Positions 1-7,664 of a DNA stretch of 9,475 nt are shown here, piece by piece (the first letter of the stretch is position 1; each line of letters starts with the position of its first letter). Made by a program: the position numbers and the translations under genes. Where the stretch lies: NCBI GenBank assembly GCA_015478765.1, contig JADMKR010000255.1:1-9475 (forward strand), written 5' to 3'. This stretch comes from Flavobacterium sp. (lineage in GTDB: Bacteria > Bacteroidota > Bacteroidia > Flavobacteriales > Flavobacteriaceae). Under the pieces are notes generated by a model. That model saw only the letters and a list, made by a program, of their open reading frames with translations. It did no database searches and was not told where the DNA came from.

Positions 1-15
1 CAGCCGGAAAAGCTC

Positions 16-1074
16 CTAATATCGGTACACAAATGCGTTGATATTCATGCCGGCACCAACCGATGCAAATAGGAGAATATCACCTTTTGAAAGTTTCTGA
101 TTCTCGAGTTGGCCTTTTACCAATTTATCGTAAAGTGTGGGAACGGTTGCCACGCTGCTATTGCCTAAAGTGTGGATGCTCATTGGCATAATATCGGCCG
201 GCGGCGACTGATCGTACAGTTTGTAAAAACGCTGGATGATGGCATCGTCCATTTTTTCGTTGGCCTGATGTATCAGTATTTTAGTGAGTTTTGAAATGGG
301 AATGCCGCTTTTGTCCAGGCAACTTTTCATTGCCAATGGCACGTTGTTCAATGCGAATTCGTAGATTTTGCGGCCGTACATCTTAATGTATCGGATATCA
401 GGATCCAGTTCCGGATTGTTTGATTTGCCGAAGAATAAGTATCCAGCTTCCGGTCCTGCGTGTGTTGCACTTTCGTATGCCAGCAATCCGTCGCCCGAAT
501 CAGTGCCTTCCAACACCGTAGCACCGGCACCATCTGAATAAATCATGGCATCGCGGTCGTGCGAATCTACCACGCGTGACAGCATTTCGGCGCCAATCAC
601 CAGGCAGCTTTTTGCCATTCCCGATTTGATGTAGGCGTTGGCCTGGAGTACACCTTCGATCCATCCCGGGCATCCGAAAAGTATGTCAAACGCGACGCAT
701 TTCGGATTTTTGATGTTGAGTTTGTTTTTGACCCTTGTGGCCAGGCTGGGCATAATATCCGATTGTACACCTTTGGGTTTTACGTCACCGAAATTATGCG
801 CCAGTATTATATAGTCGAGCGTTTCTGGGTCAATACCGGAATCTTCTATGGCTTTTTGCGCTGCGAAAAACGCAATGTCGGATGTTACAAGATGATCCTC
901 GGCATAGCGTCGTTCCACTATACCGGTAATATCTTTAAACTTGCTAATCACGAGATCATTAGCGTGGTGTACCGGGGTTCCGTCGTCATTTAGGAATACA
1001 TGCTCTGCGAAATCCGCGTTCAGCACTTTAACTTCAGGAATATAGCAACCTGACCCTATAATTTTAATATTCAT
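16..1074 (-). CDS. 3-oxoacyl-ACP synthase III family protein (KAS III/FabH-like)
   Basis: This is a thiolase-fold condensing enzyme of the FabH (KAS III) family, 352 aa, complete and without a signal peptide, so cytoplasmic. Family members condense an acyl-CoA with malonyl-ACP. The catalytic triad is intact: Cys135 in FGCPGW, His269 in IHQAN and Asn305 in LGNSS. The YSDGAGA motif (179-185) and the C-terminal glycine loop SVGAGMN (338-344) are also present. It is about 30 residues longer than a typical FabH (about 320 aa). The extra length lies in the N-terminal part, around residues 25-48, before the TGI.ERR motif (50-56). The ATG at 1074 follows a good Bacteroidota promoter by 17 nt and has no Shine-Dalgarno. 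No acyl carrier protein or other fatty-acid gene is adjacent, so whether this is the housekeeping initiator or a dedicated synthase for a special lipid cannot be told. I therefore give no gene symbol. Family assignment is firm; the substrate is unknown. Confidence 0.9.
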   Translation of the reverse strand: MNIKIIGSGCYIPEVKVLNADFAEHVFLNDDGTPVHHANDLVISKFKDITGIVERRYAEDHLVTSDIAFFAAQKAIEDSGIDPETLDYIILAHNFGDVKPKGVQSDIMPSLATRVKNKLNIKNPKCVAFDILFGCPGWIEGVLQANAYIKSGMAKSCLVIGAEMLSRVVDSHDRDAMIYSDGAGATVLEGTDSGDGLLAYESATHAGPEAGYLFFGKSNNPELDPDIRYIKMYGRKIYEFALNNVPLAMKSCLDKSGIPISKLTKILIHQANEKMDDAIIQRFYKLYDQSPPADIMPMSIHTLGNSSVATVPTLYDKLVKGQLENQKLSKGDILLFASVGAGMNINAFVYRY

Positions 1075-1091
1075 TGTATCCGGATATAATG

Positions 1092-1121
1092 CTAATGTAT
1101 TAAAAAGTCCCGAAAAAGCAA
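1092..1121 (-). promoter_or_regulatory. Bacteroidota-type promoter of the KAS III gene
   Basis: On the minus strand a -33 element TTG (1121-1119) is followed, after exactly 19 nt, by TACATTAG (1099-1092). That matches five of the six fixed positions of the Bacteroidota -7 consensus TAnnTTTG. The box ends 17 nt before the ATG, which predicts a leader of about 12 nt. It lies downstream of the gcvP terminator, so the synthase should be transcribed independently of gcvP. The transcription start is inferred, not shown. Confidence 0.6.
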
Positions 1122-1157
1122 GGTTTATGCACTCGACATCAATGAGTATTTAAACCT

Positions 1158-1198
1158 AAATACGGCGCTCCAGTAGAATATCTGAAAGCGCCGCATTT
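1158..1198 (-). terminator. Hairpin terminator after gcvP
   Basis: Four nt past the gcvP stop, the minus-strand RNA can form a 12-bp stem between 1198-1187 and 1169-1158. It has a GC-rich core CGGCGCT/AGCGCCG, one G-U pair, and an AAAU/AUUU end. A further CAG/CTG pairing can form inside the 17-nt loop. The following tract (UAUUUAGGUUUAAAU) is U-rich but interrupted. The hairpin is clear; calling it a terminator rests on its position and the weak U tract. Confidence 0.65.
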
Positions 1199-1202
1199 TA
1201 CT

Positions 1203-4049
1203 TTAGTCCATATATGCTTCGATAGGTGCACATGAGCAAATCAGGTTGCGATCGCCGTAGGCATCATCAGCTCTGCGGACCGTTGGCCAAAACTTATTTT
1301 CAGCCAAATAATCTAGTGGAAACGCAGCCTGTTCACGGCTATATGGGAAATTCCATGTATCGGAAGTAAGCATTGCCAAGGTATGCGGCGAATTTTTCAA
1401 CACGTTGTTTTTGTCATCGGCTGTAGCTGCTTCGATCTCCTTTCTGATTGAAATCATGGCGTCGCAGAAACGGTCCAGTTCTTCCAGGTTCTCACTTTCG
1501 GTAGGTTCAATCATGAGTGTGCCCGCCACTGGGAAAGAAACTGTAGGTGCGTGAAAACCGTAATCCATAAGTCGTTTGGCGATGTCGGAAACTTCAATTC
1601 CTTTCTGCTTGAACGGTCGGCATTCAAGAATCATTTCATGAGCTGCGCGCCCCATTTCACCGGTATACAAGGTTTCATAATGGCCGCTTAAACGCTCTTT
1701 GATATAATTTGCATTCAAAATTGCGTATTTCGTTGCTGCTGTTAAACCATCGGCGCCGAGCATAGTGATGTAACCGTAGGAGATCAAACAAACGAGTGCC
1801 GATCCCCAAGGTGCCGCTGATATCGCTGTGATTGGCGTATCGCCGCCGGTTGGGATTACCGGGTTTGTTGGTAAGAACGGAACTAAATGTGATGCAACAC
1901 AAATTGGTCCGACGCCCGGTCCGCCACCGCCGTGCGGGATTGCGAAAGTTTTGTGCAGGTTCAGGTGGCAAACATCGGCACCGATGGTAGCCGGATTCGT
2001 AAGTCCGACTTGTGCGTTCATATTCGCGCCATCCATATAGACCTGGCCTCCGTTCTCGTGGATGATTTTAGTAACTTCAATGATAGATGCCTCGTAAACA
2101 CCGTGTGTCGATGGGTAAGTAACCATTAAACACGACAAGTCATCTTTATGCGCGATCGCTTTTGCGCGAAGATCGTCGACGTCAATATTTCCGTTTTCGA
2201 GTGTTTTGGTAACCACGACTTTCATTCCCGCCATTGCCGCCGAAGCCGGATTGGTCCCGTGTGCCGAGGCCGGTATCAATGCAATGTTTCGGTGATGATC
2301 GCCCCGTGAATGGTGGTAGGCGCGAATAACCATTAGTCCGGCATATTCACCCTGTGCACCCGAGTTTGGTTGCAGTGTCGTTCCGGCAAAACCGGTGATG
2401 ACGTTGAGCTGATGTTCTAATTTCTTCAGCATTTCCTGATAGCCCTGAGCCTGATCAAGTGGTGCGAACGGGTGGATGTTATTCCAATTTGCCATGCTCA
2501 ATGGAAGCATTTCTGCAGCTGCGTTGAGCTTCATCGTGCATGATCCCAGCGATATCATCGAATGGTTCAAAGCAAGATCCTTACGTTCGAGCTTTTTGAT
2601 GTAGCGCATCAACGCTGTTTCAGAATGATATTTATTGAAAACCTCATGTTGCAGGAATGTTGAGGTCCTGATAAGATTTTGCGGAAATTCTTCGATGACA
2701 GATAAATGATTGATAGAAGCCAATGGTTTTCCGGTAGCTTCCGCGAAAATGGAAACGATTACGTTAAGATCGGCGATGCTAGTCGTTTCGTTGATCGATA
2801 TTGACAATGTCTGCGCATCGATATAATTGAAGTTTACTTCATTTTTCTCCGCAATTGGGCGAATTTTCTCACAGTCGGTTTTAACCACGATAGTGTCAAA
2901 ATAAGCGGTATTGGTTTGATAAATTCCAAGTGCTTCCAGTCCGTTGGCAAGCGCCGAGGCCGAAGCATGAACTTTGTCGGCAATATACTTCAGTCCTTTC
3001 GGGCCGTGATAGACAACGTACATGCCGGCCATTACAGCAAGAAGAACCTGAGCAGTGCATATGTTCGACGTTGCTTTGTCGCGTTTAATGTGCTGCTCCC
3101 GTGTTTGCAACGCCATGCGAAGTGCACGGTTGCCATCGGCGTCGATTGTCACGCCGATAATTCGCCCCGGCATGCTGCGTTTGTATTCGTCTTTAGTCGC
3201 GAAATAAGCGGCATGCGGCCCGCCATATCCCAATGGAATACCGAATCGTTGCGTAGTTCCAACTACCACGTCGGCTCCCATTTCGCCCGGAGAAACTAAT
3301 TTTACCAAGCTAAGGATATCGGCAGCGACGGCAGTTTTGATTTCGTTTGATTTTGCTTTAGCGATGAATCCGCTGTAATCGTGAACTTGTCCGTATTTCC
3401 CCGGATATTGCAACATTGCTCCGAAGAATTCGGTCGAAAAATCAAATTCCTGGTGATTTCCCACTACGAGTTCGACGCCAATCGGTGTAGATCGGGTTTC
3501 CAGTATGGAAAGTGTTTGCGGCAGGATTTCTTCCGAAACAAAAAATTTATTGACATTGTTTTTCTTCTGGTCGCGCGTTCTGACGTCGAACAACAACGCC
3601 ATTGCTTCGGCAGCGGCTGTACCTTCATCAAGCAACGATGCGTTTGCGATTTCCATCCCGGTCAATTCGATGACCATTGTCTGGAAGTTAAGGATCGCTT
3701 CAAGACGGCCTTGCGCAATTTCGGCCTGATACGGAGTGTAGGCAGTGTACCAACCCGGATTTTCCAGAATGTTGCGCTGGATGACCGCGGGTACGATCGA
3801 CTGGTTGTAGCCCAAACCGATATATGTTGAAAACACTTTATTCTTATTTCCAAGTTTTGAGATGTGATTCAGGAACTCGTATTCGGTTAGTGCCGGATCG
3901 AGTGCTAGCGGTGCTTTCAGACGAATGTCATCGGGAAGGGTTTCATAAATCAGCTGGTCCATTGATTCCGCTCCAATTGTTTTCAGCATGTGTTGTAAAT
4001 CGCCTTCTTCCGGGCCGATATGTCTTAGCGCAAAAGCATCTGTGTTCAT
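1203..4049 (-). CDS. gcvP: Glycine dehydrogenase (aminomethyl-transferring), glycine cleavage P-protein
   Basis: This is the PLP-dependent P-protein of the glycine cleavage system. It decarboxylates glycine and passes the aminomethyl group to the lipoyl arm of GcvH; GcvT then moves the carbon to tetrahydrofolate. The 948 aa match the usual single-chain form of about 950 aa, in which the two halves that are separate subunits (GcvPA, GcvPB) in other bacteria are fused. The N-terminal half starts with FALRHIGP (6-13) and contains YTPYQAEIAQGR (104-115). The C-terminal half carries SLGSCTMKLN (500-509), HGTNPASAAMAG (597-608), the PLP-binding Lys700 in HLNLHKTF, and the glycine-rich loop HGGGGPGVGP (706-715). 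The ATG at 4049 starts directly at the conserved N-terminus; there is no Shine-Dalgarno. gcvT and gcvH are not in the window, which I believe is common in this group. I see no glycine riboswitch in the short leader. The frame is intact and the assignment very secure. Confidence 0.98.
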   Translation of the reverse strand: MNTDAFALRHIGPEEGDLQHMLKTIGAESMDQLIYETLPDDIRLKAPLALDPALTEYEFLNHISKLGNKNKVFSTYIGLGYNQSIVPAVIQRNILENPGWYTAYTPYQAEIAQGRLEAILNFQTMVIELTGMEIANASLLDEGTAAAEAMALLFDVRTRDQKKNNVNKFFVSEEILPQTLSILETRSTPIGVELVVGNHQEFDFSTEFFGAMLQYPGKYGQVHDYSGFIAKAKSNEIKTAVAADILSLVKLVSPGEMGADVVVGTTQRFGIPLGYGGPHAAYFATKDEYKRSMPGRIIGVTIDADGNRALRMALQTREQHIKRDKATSNICTAQVLLAVMAGMYVVYHGPKGLKYIADKVHASASALANGLEALGIYQTNTAYFDTIVVKTDCEKIRPIAEKNEVNFNYIDAQTLSISINETTSIADLNVIVSIFAEATGKPLASINHLSVIEEFPQNLIRTSTFLQHEVFNKYHSETALMRYIKKLERKDLALNHSMISLGSCTMKLNAAAEMLPLSMANWNNIHPFAPLDQAQGYQEMLKKLEHQLNVITGFAGTTLQPNSGAQGEYAGLMVIRAYHHSRGDHHRNIALIPASAHGTNPASAAMAGMKVVVTKTLENGNIDVDDLRAKAIAHKDDLSCLMVTYPSTHGVYEASIIEVTKIIHENGGQVYMDGANMNAQVGLTNPATIGADVCHLNLHKTFAIPHGGGGPGVGPICVASHLVPFLPTNPVIPTGGDTPITAISAAPWGSALVCLISYGYITMLGADGLTAATKYAILNANYIKERLSGHYETLYTGEMGRAAHEMILECRPFKQKGIEVSDIAKRLMDYGFHAPTVSFPVAGTLMIEPTESENLEELDRFCDAMISIRKEIEAATADDKNNVLKNSPHTLAMLTSDTWNFPYSREQAAFPLDYLAENKFWPTVRRADDAYGDRNLICSCAPIEAYMD

Positions 4050-4169
4050 CGAAAAGTTGTGTTATTTTTAGGTGGCGTAAAATTAAATATTAATATCATA
4101 ATCGAATTCTTTTTAACAGCTATTTTTTGTATTTCAGCAAGTATAATATCGGGTTGCCCGCCGTTTGTG
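4050..4169. promoter_or_regulatory. AT-rich divergent promoter region, gcvP / UbiA-like gene
   Basis: This spacer separates two divergent genes. For gcvP (minus) the best -7 candidate is TAATTTTA (4085-4078), five of six positions of TAnnTTTG, 28 nt before the ATG; no convincing -33 TTG is found. Just upstream of it lies a perfect 10-bp palindrome ATATTAATAT (4087-4096), a possible but unproven operator. A small dyad CGGG-ttg-CCCG (4150-4160) lies just ahead of the plus-strand -7 box. The region is too short and too AT-rich for me to see a riboswitch in it. Confidence 0.4.
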
Positions 4170-4177
4170 TAAATTTG
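4170..4177 (+). promoter_or_regulatory. -7 box of the UbiA-like membrane gene
   Basis: TAAATTTG is a perfect match to the Bacteroidota -7 consensus TAnnTTTG. A TTG at 4154-4156 is only 13 nt upstream, shorter than the usual spacing of about 19, so the -33 element is uncertain. The box ends 4 nt before the first in-frame ATG (4182) and 16 nt before the second (4194). This favours the second as the start. Confidence 0.5.
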
Positions 4178-4193
4178 CTATATGCGGTTTTTT

Positions 4194-5006
4194 ATGCGTG
4201 TTCTTGACTTTTATATCCAAAGCAGTATCCACGTTGCGCTTGCCGCGGCGGCATTGGTTGTGATGACACAGCACATGTTCGATTTGTCGCTCGATTGGCC
4301 AATAATCGGATTCGTATTCTTCGGAACTGTGGTAGGCTACAATTTTGTCAAGTACGATGCATTGGCACGGATTCATAAACTTCAAGTTGGTACACGAATA
4401 AAAGCTATTGCCGCGCTCAGCCTGGTCTGTTTTATTGGCGCTGGGTATTGTTATTTCCGACTGAATCTGATTACGCAAGTCGTCGCCGGATTATTTGTTC
4501 TTCTGACGCTGCTATACACATTGCCATTTTTTCCGAACCGGCGAAATGCCCGAAACTGGGCCGGTGTCAAAATTTACATTGTAGCATTGTGTTGGGTTGG
4601 GGTGACGTTGGTTCTGCCGGTACTTGATGCCGGAATTTCGATTACAAGCGATTTCTACCTGAAATGCGTGCAGCGATTCATTTTTATTTTTGTACTGATT
4701 TTGATTTTTGAAATCATCGACATAGCGACCGATGATCCGCACCTGCAAACCGTTCCGCAAAAAATCGGTATTTATGCGACTAAAAGACTCGGCATCATCC
4801 TATTGCTGTTTTTCTATATGCTCGAATTGCTGAAATCCGAAATCGATCATTTGCAATTGATTATCAATGCCGCGCTGTTAGTGCTGATGTCGGTTTTATT
4901 GCTGTATGCAAATCCACGCCGACCAAAATACTACTCGTTATTCTGGGCCGAACTGCTGCCTGTCACTTGGCTGATTCTGCTGCTGATTGGCGAACGCTTT
5001 CTATAG
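4194..5006 (+). CDS. UbiA-like polytopic membrane protein, possible prenyltransferase
   Basis: This is an integral membrane protein of 270 aa from the chosen ATG with about eight or nine hydrophobic segments (roughly 8-26, 36-54, 70-88, 91-111, 124-143, 157-176, 198-213, 219-238, 248-267). It resembles the UbiA superfamily, which transfers isoprenoid chains onto aromatic acceptors at the inner membrane. The best match is the second acidic motif and what follows: FEIIDIATDD (172-181), then TVP.KIG (186-192), as in the D..D...D..TLP..LG pattern of UbiA enzymes. The first motif, normally NDxxDxxxD, is degenerate here (YN....D, 49-55). It may therefore have a changed substrate or no transferase activity. 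An in-frame ATG at 4182 would add four residues, but it lies almost at the predicted transcription start. The gene is divergent from gcvP and ends in the same hexamer as the M3 peptidase gene. Membrane protein is certain; family is probable; function is unknown. Confidence 0.75.
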   Translation: MRVLDFYIQSSIHVALAAAALVVMTQHMFDLSLDWPIIGFVFFGTVVGYNFVKYDALARIHKLQVGTRIKAIAALSLVCFIGAGYCYFRLNLITQVVAGLFVLLTLLYTLPFFPNRRNARNWAGVKIYIVALCWVGVTLVLPVLDAGISITSDFYLKCVQRFIFIFVLILIFEIIDIATDDPHLQTVPQKIGIYATKRLGIILLLFFYMLELLKSEIDHLQLIINAALLVLMSVLLLYANPRRPKYYSLFWAELLPVTWLILLLIGERFL

Positions 5007-7037
5007 CTTCTCGGTCAATAATCCGGCGCGACGCAACAAAGCATCGGGTTTTGGCTCCTGGCCGCGGAAACGTTTGTAAAGCTCCATCGGCTGCTCAGTG
5101 CCGCCCTTTGACAGAATGTTTTCGGCAAATTTCCTTGCGATTTCGCTGTTGAAAATCCCGTTTTCCTGAAAGTATTCAAACGCGTCGGCATCGAGTACTT
5201 CCGCCCATTTATAACTGTAATAACCAGATGAATAGCCGCCCTGGAAAATATGCGAAAACGACACACTCATGCAATTTTCGGGAACATCCGGATAAAGAGA
5301 TGTGGGCTCAAAAACCGATTTTTCGAACGACTTTACATTTTCGATGGCCGAAGGATCCGCTCCATGGAACGCCATATCGAGCATGCCGAAACTGATTTGG
5401 CGCATGGTTGTCATGCCTTCCTGGAAATTCGCGCTTTGCTTGATTTTCTCAATATATTCCAGCGGAATAACCTCTCCGGTTTCATAATGTGTCGCGAATA
5501 AAGACAACGCTTCGGGTTCGTAGCACCAGTTTTCCATTATCTGACTCGGCAATTCGACAAAATCCCAATACACTGAAGTTCCCGACAATCCCGGGTAAGT
5601 TGTATCGGCCAGCATTCCGTGCAGCGCATGACCAAATTCGTGGAAAAGCGTGGTTACTTCGTTAAAAGTCAGTAGTGAAGGTTTTGTTTCTGTGGGTTGT
5701 GTAAAATTGCAGACTATCGATACATGCGGACGGTGATTGACGCCGTCTTTAACATACTGAGGTTTGAAAGATGTCATCCACGCACCATTTCGCTTGCCTT
5801 TTCGGGGGAAGAAATCGGCGTAAAAGATTGCGACCAGACCTTGTGCGTTCGAAACTTCAAAAGTCTGGACATCTTTATGGTATTTGTCGATGTCAAAAAC
5901 TTCGGTAAATGTAAGCCCGAATAATTTTCCCGCAATCGCAAATGCGCCGTTTAAGACATTACCTAGTTTAAAGTACGGTTTCAGTTTTTCATCATCGATT
6001 GCAAATAATTGTTGCTTTAGCTTTTCGGAATAATAAGCTCCGTCCCATTTTTCAAGTTGGCCGATTCGGTCCATGTTATTCGCAAACTCCGCCATTGCGG
6101 CAAATTCTCTTTCTGCGGCAGGTTTGGCTTTGGTCAGCAAATCGCCTAAAAATGCTTTCACTTTTCCCGGATTCTGAGCCATTCGTTCTTCCAGCACAAA
6201 ATGCGAATGCGTTTCGTAACCTAATAAATTCGCGCGTTCGTGTCGCAGTTGCGCGATTTGAAGCACGTTGAGTTCGTTGTTGTGTTCATTCTTCTGAAAC
6301 GCTTTTCGTCCGGCGGCTATCGCCATTTCTTTGCGCAATTCGCGGTTTTCGGCGTAGGTCACAAACGGGATATAACTCGGGTAATCGAGTGTAAAAATCC
6401 ATCCAGGTTTATCGGCGCTTTTGGCTAAAGTGCGAGCCGCTTCGATTGTTCCTTCGGGCAAACCTTTCAAGTGAGATTCGTTTGTGAGGTGTAGTTGATA
6501 ATTGTTGGTTTCTGCCAAAACATTTTCGCCAAACGTCAATTTTAACTTTGCAAGTTCAGTGTCGATTTCGCGAAGTCGCGTTTTTTGATCGGCCGACAAC
6601 AGCGCGCCGTTGCGCACAAAACTTTTATATTTTTTATCGAGTAAGGTTGTCTGTTCTGGCGTCAATTCCAACTGTTGAATTTGGTCGTGCACTGCTTTCA
6701 CCCGGGCAAAGAGCGCTTCGTTCAGCGTAATGTCGTTGCCGAAGTCACTCAGCATTGGCGATACCTCCTGTGCGATCTTCTGTATTTCGTCGTTGGTTTC
6801 GGCCGAATTCAGATTAAAGAAGATACTCGACAACCGGTCGAGCGTTTCACCGGCAAAATCGAGCGCCGCGATCGTGTTGTCAAAAGTGGGCGCCGCGGTA
6901 TTTGTAATAATCGAATCGATATCGGCCCGGCCCATTTCGATCGCCTTGATAAACGCCGGCTTAAAATCGTCGGTTGCTATTTTTGAAAAAGGTGCTGTAT
7001 TGTGTTTGGTATCGAAATGCTGAATCAGGATTGACAT
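5001..7037 (-). CDS. M3 family metallopeptidase (oligopeptidase A / peptidyl-dipeptidase type)
   Basis: This is a zinc peptidase of family M3, 678 aa, the usual size for the oligopeptidase A (PrlC) and Dcp group. These enzymes cut short peptides inside a closed channel. The zinc site is complete: FHEFGHALH (465-473) gives His466, catalytic Glu467 and His470, and Glu495 in DFVELPSQ is the third ligand. The substrate-binding region HIFQGGYSSGYYSYKWAEV (596-614) is also conserved. The N-terminal 180 or so residues are the helical lid. There is no signal peptide, so it should be cytoplasmic and serve peptide recycling. The ATG at 7037 is 32 nt after the purE stop with no promoter box between them, suggesting co-transcription with purK and purE. 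Its last codon and stop lie in CTATAG, shared with the convergent membrane gene. Family is certain; endopeptidase versus dipeptidyl specificity cannot be decided here, so no symbol is given. Confidence 0.95.
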   Translation of the reverse strand: MSILIQHFDTKHNTAPFSKIATDDFKPAFIKAIEMGRADIDSIITNTAAPTFDNTIAALDFAGETLDRLSSIFFNLNSAETNDEIQKIAQEVSPMLSDFGNDITLNEALFARVKAVHDQIQQLELTPEQTTLLDKKYKSFVRNGALLSADQKTRLREIDTELAKLKLTFGENVLAETNNYQLHLTNESHLKGLPEGTIEAARTLAKSADKPGWIFTLDYPSYIPFVTYAENRELRKEMAIAAGRKAFQKNEHNNELNVLQIAQLRHERANLLGYETHSHFVLEERMAQNPGKVKAFLGDLLTKAKPAAEREFAAMAEFANNMDRIGQLEKWDGAYYSEKLKQQLFAIDDEKLKPYFKLGNVLNGAFAIAGKLFGLTFTEVFDIDKYHKDVQTFEVSNAQGLVAIFYADFFPRKGKRNGAWMTSFKPQYVKDGVNHRPHVSIVCNFTQPTETKPSLLTFNEVTTLFHEFGHALHGMLADTTYPGLSGTSVYWDFVELPSQIMENWCYEPEALSLFATHYETGEVIPLEYIEKIKQSANFQEGMTTMRQISFGMLDMAFHGADPSAIENVKSFEKSVFEPTSLYPDVPENCMSVSFSHIFQGGYSSGYYSYKWAEVLDADAFEYFQENGIFNSEIARKFAENILSKGGTEQPMELYKRFRGQEPKPDALLRRAGLLTEKL

Positions 7038-7069
7038 TGCTGTATTTTTCTGTGCGCGAGGCGCCTGGT

Positions 7070-7555
7070 TTATTTATTTTTCAAGTTTGTAGCCGATAAT
7101 TCGACTGTTTGTTTCAGGCCATTTTTATACGCCAAAATCTTCTCACGAACCGACTCATCATGGGCACCAATAATTTGAGCAGCGAGAATTCCGGCGTTTT
7201 TTCCACCGTTCAGTGCAACTGTCGCGACCGGAACGCCGCCCGGCATTTGCAAAATTGAAAGGACGCTGTCCCAGCCGTCGATCGAATTGCTTGATTTGAC
7301 CGGCACGCCAATGATGGGCAGGGGTGACATCGAGGCAACCATTCCCGGAAGATGCGCTGCACCACCGGCGCCGGCGATGATTACCGAAATCCCGCGTTGG
7401 TGTGCATTTTTACTGAAATCGAATAATTTTTCGGGCGTACGATGTGCCGATACGATGTCGGTTTCAGTTTCGATCCCAAATTCTTTGAGTATTTCGATGG
7501 CTTCCTTCATGACCGGCATGTCGGAAATACTTCCCATAATAATGGCTACTTTCAT
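7070..7555 (-). CDS. purE: 5-(carboxyamino)imidazole ribonucleotide mutase
   Basis: This is class I PurE, which converts N5-CAIR to CAIR in de novo purine synthesis using the product of PurK. The 161 aa are the normal single-domain length. Visible motifs are MGSISD (7-12, phosphate/ribose binding), SAHRTP (36-41) with the catalytic His38, AGAGGAAHLPGM (61-72), and the later loop KSSNSIDGWDS.L (87-99). A purK gene directly upstream supports the class I mutase rather than the AIR carboxylase (class II) found in animals. The ATG at 7555 gives the conserved short N-terminus MKVAIIMGS; there is no Shine-Dalgarno. A 109-nt spacer lies between purK and purE, and I see no strong promoter in it. The most plausible arrangement is a purK-purE-peptidase transcript. 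The assignment is very secure. Confidence 0.98.
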   Translation of the reverse strand: MKVAIIMGSISDMPVMKEAIEILKEFGIETETDIVSAHRTPEKLFDFSKNAHQRGISVIIAGAGGAAHLPGMVASMSPLPIIGVPVKSSNSIDGWDSVLSILQMPGGVPVATVALNGGKNAGILAAQIIGAHDESVREKILAYKNGLKQTVELSATNLKNK

Positions 7556-7664
7556 TGAATTAAATTTACTGTTAGCGTATTTTTTTTGGGCGTTGCTTTC
7601 AGCCCGCGCTGTTCGCTATTATCTTTTTTTTCGTGCCTCACAAAAAGTATAACCGCTGCCATCG

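Noticed and set aside
3381..3830. Plus-strand open frame of 149 codons inside gcvP
   Set aside because: It is antisense to a strongly conserved coding region, shows no recognisable domain and has no promoter box; it is a shadow of gcvP.
4050..4181. Possible glycine riboswitch before gcvP
   Set aside because: I looked for the paired, G-rich aptamer structure expected upstream of glycine cleavage genes. The leader is short and AT-rich and nothing of the kind is visible.
4134..4478. Minus-strand open frame of 114 codons opposite the UbiA-like gene
   Set aside because: It lies antisense to a clear membrane protein and has an unstructured, low-quality composition; the plus-strand hydrophobic pattern is the real coding signal.
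7556..7664. Intrinsic terminator after purK
   Set aside because: The GGGC/GCCC hairpin is followed by A residues rather than T residues in the direction of purK transcription, so it does not have terminator form on that strand.
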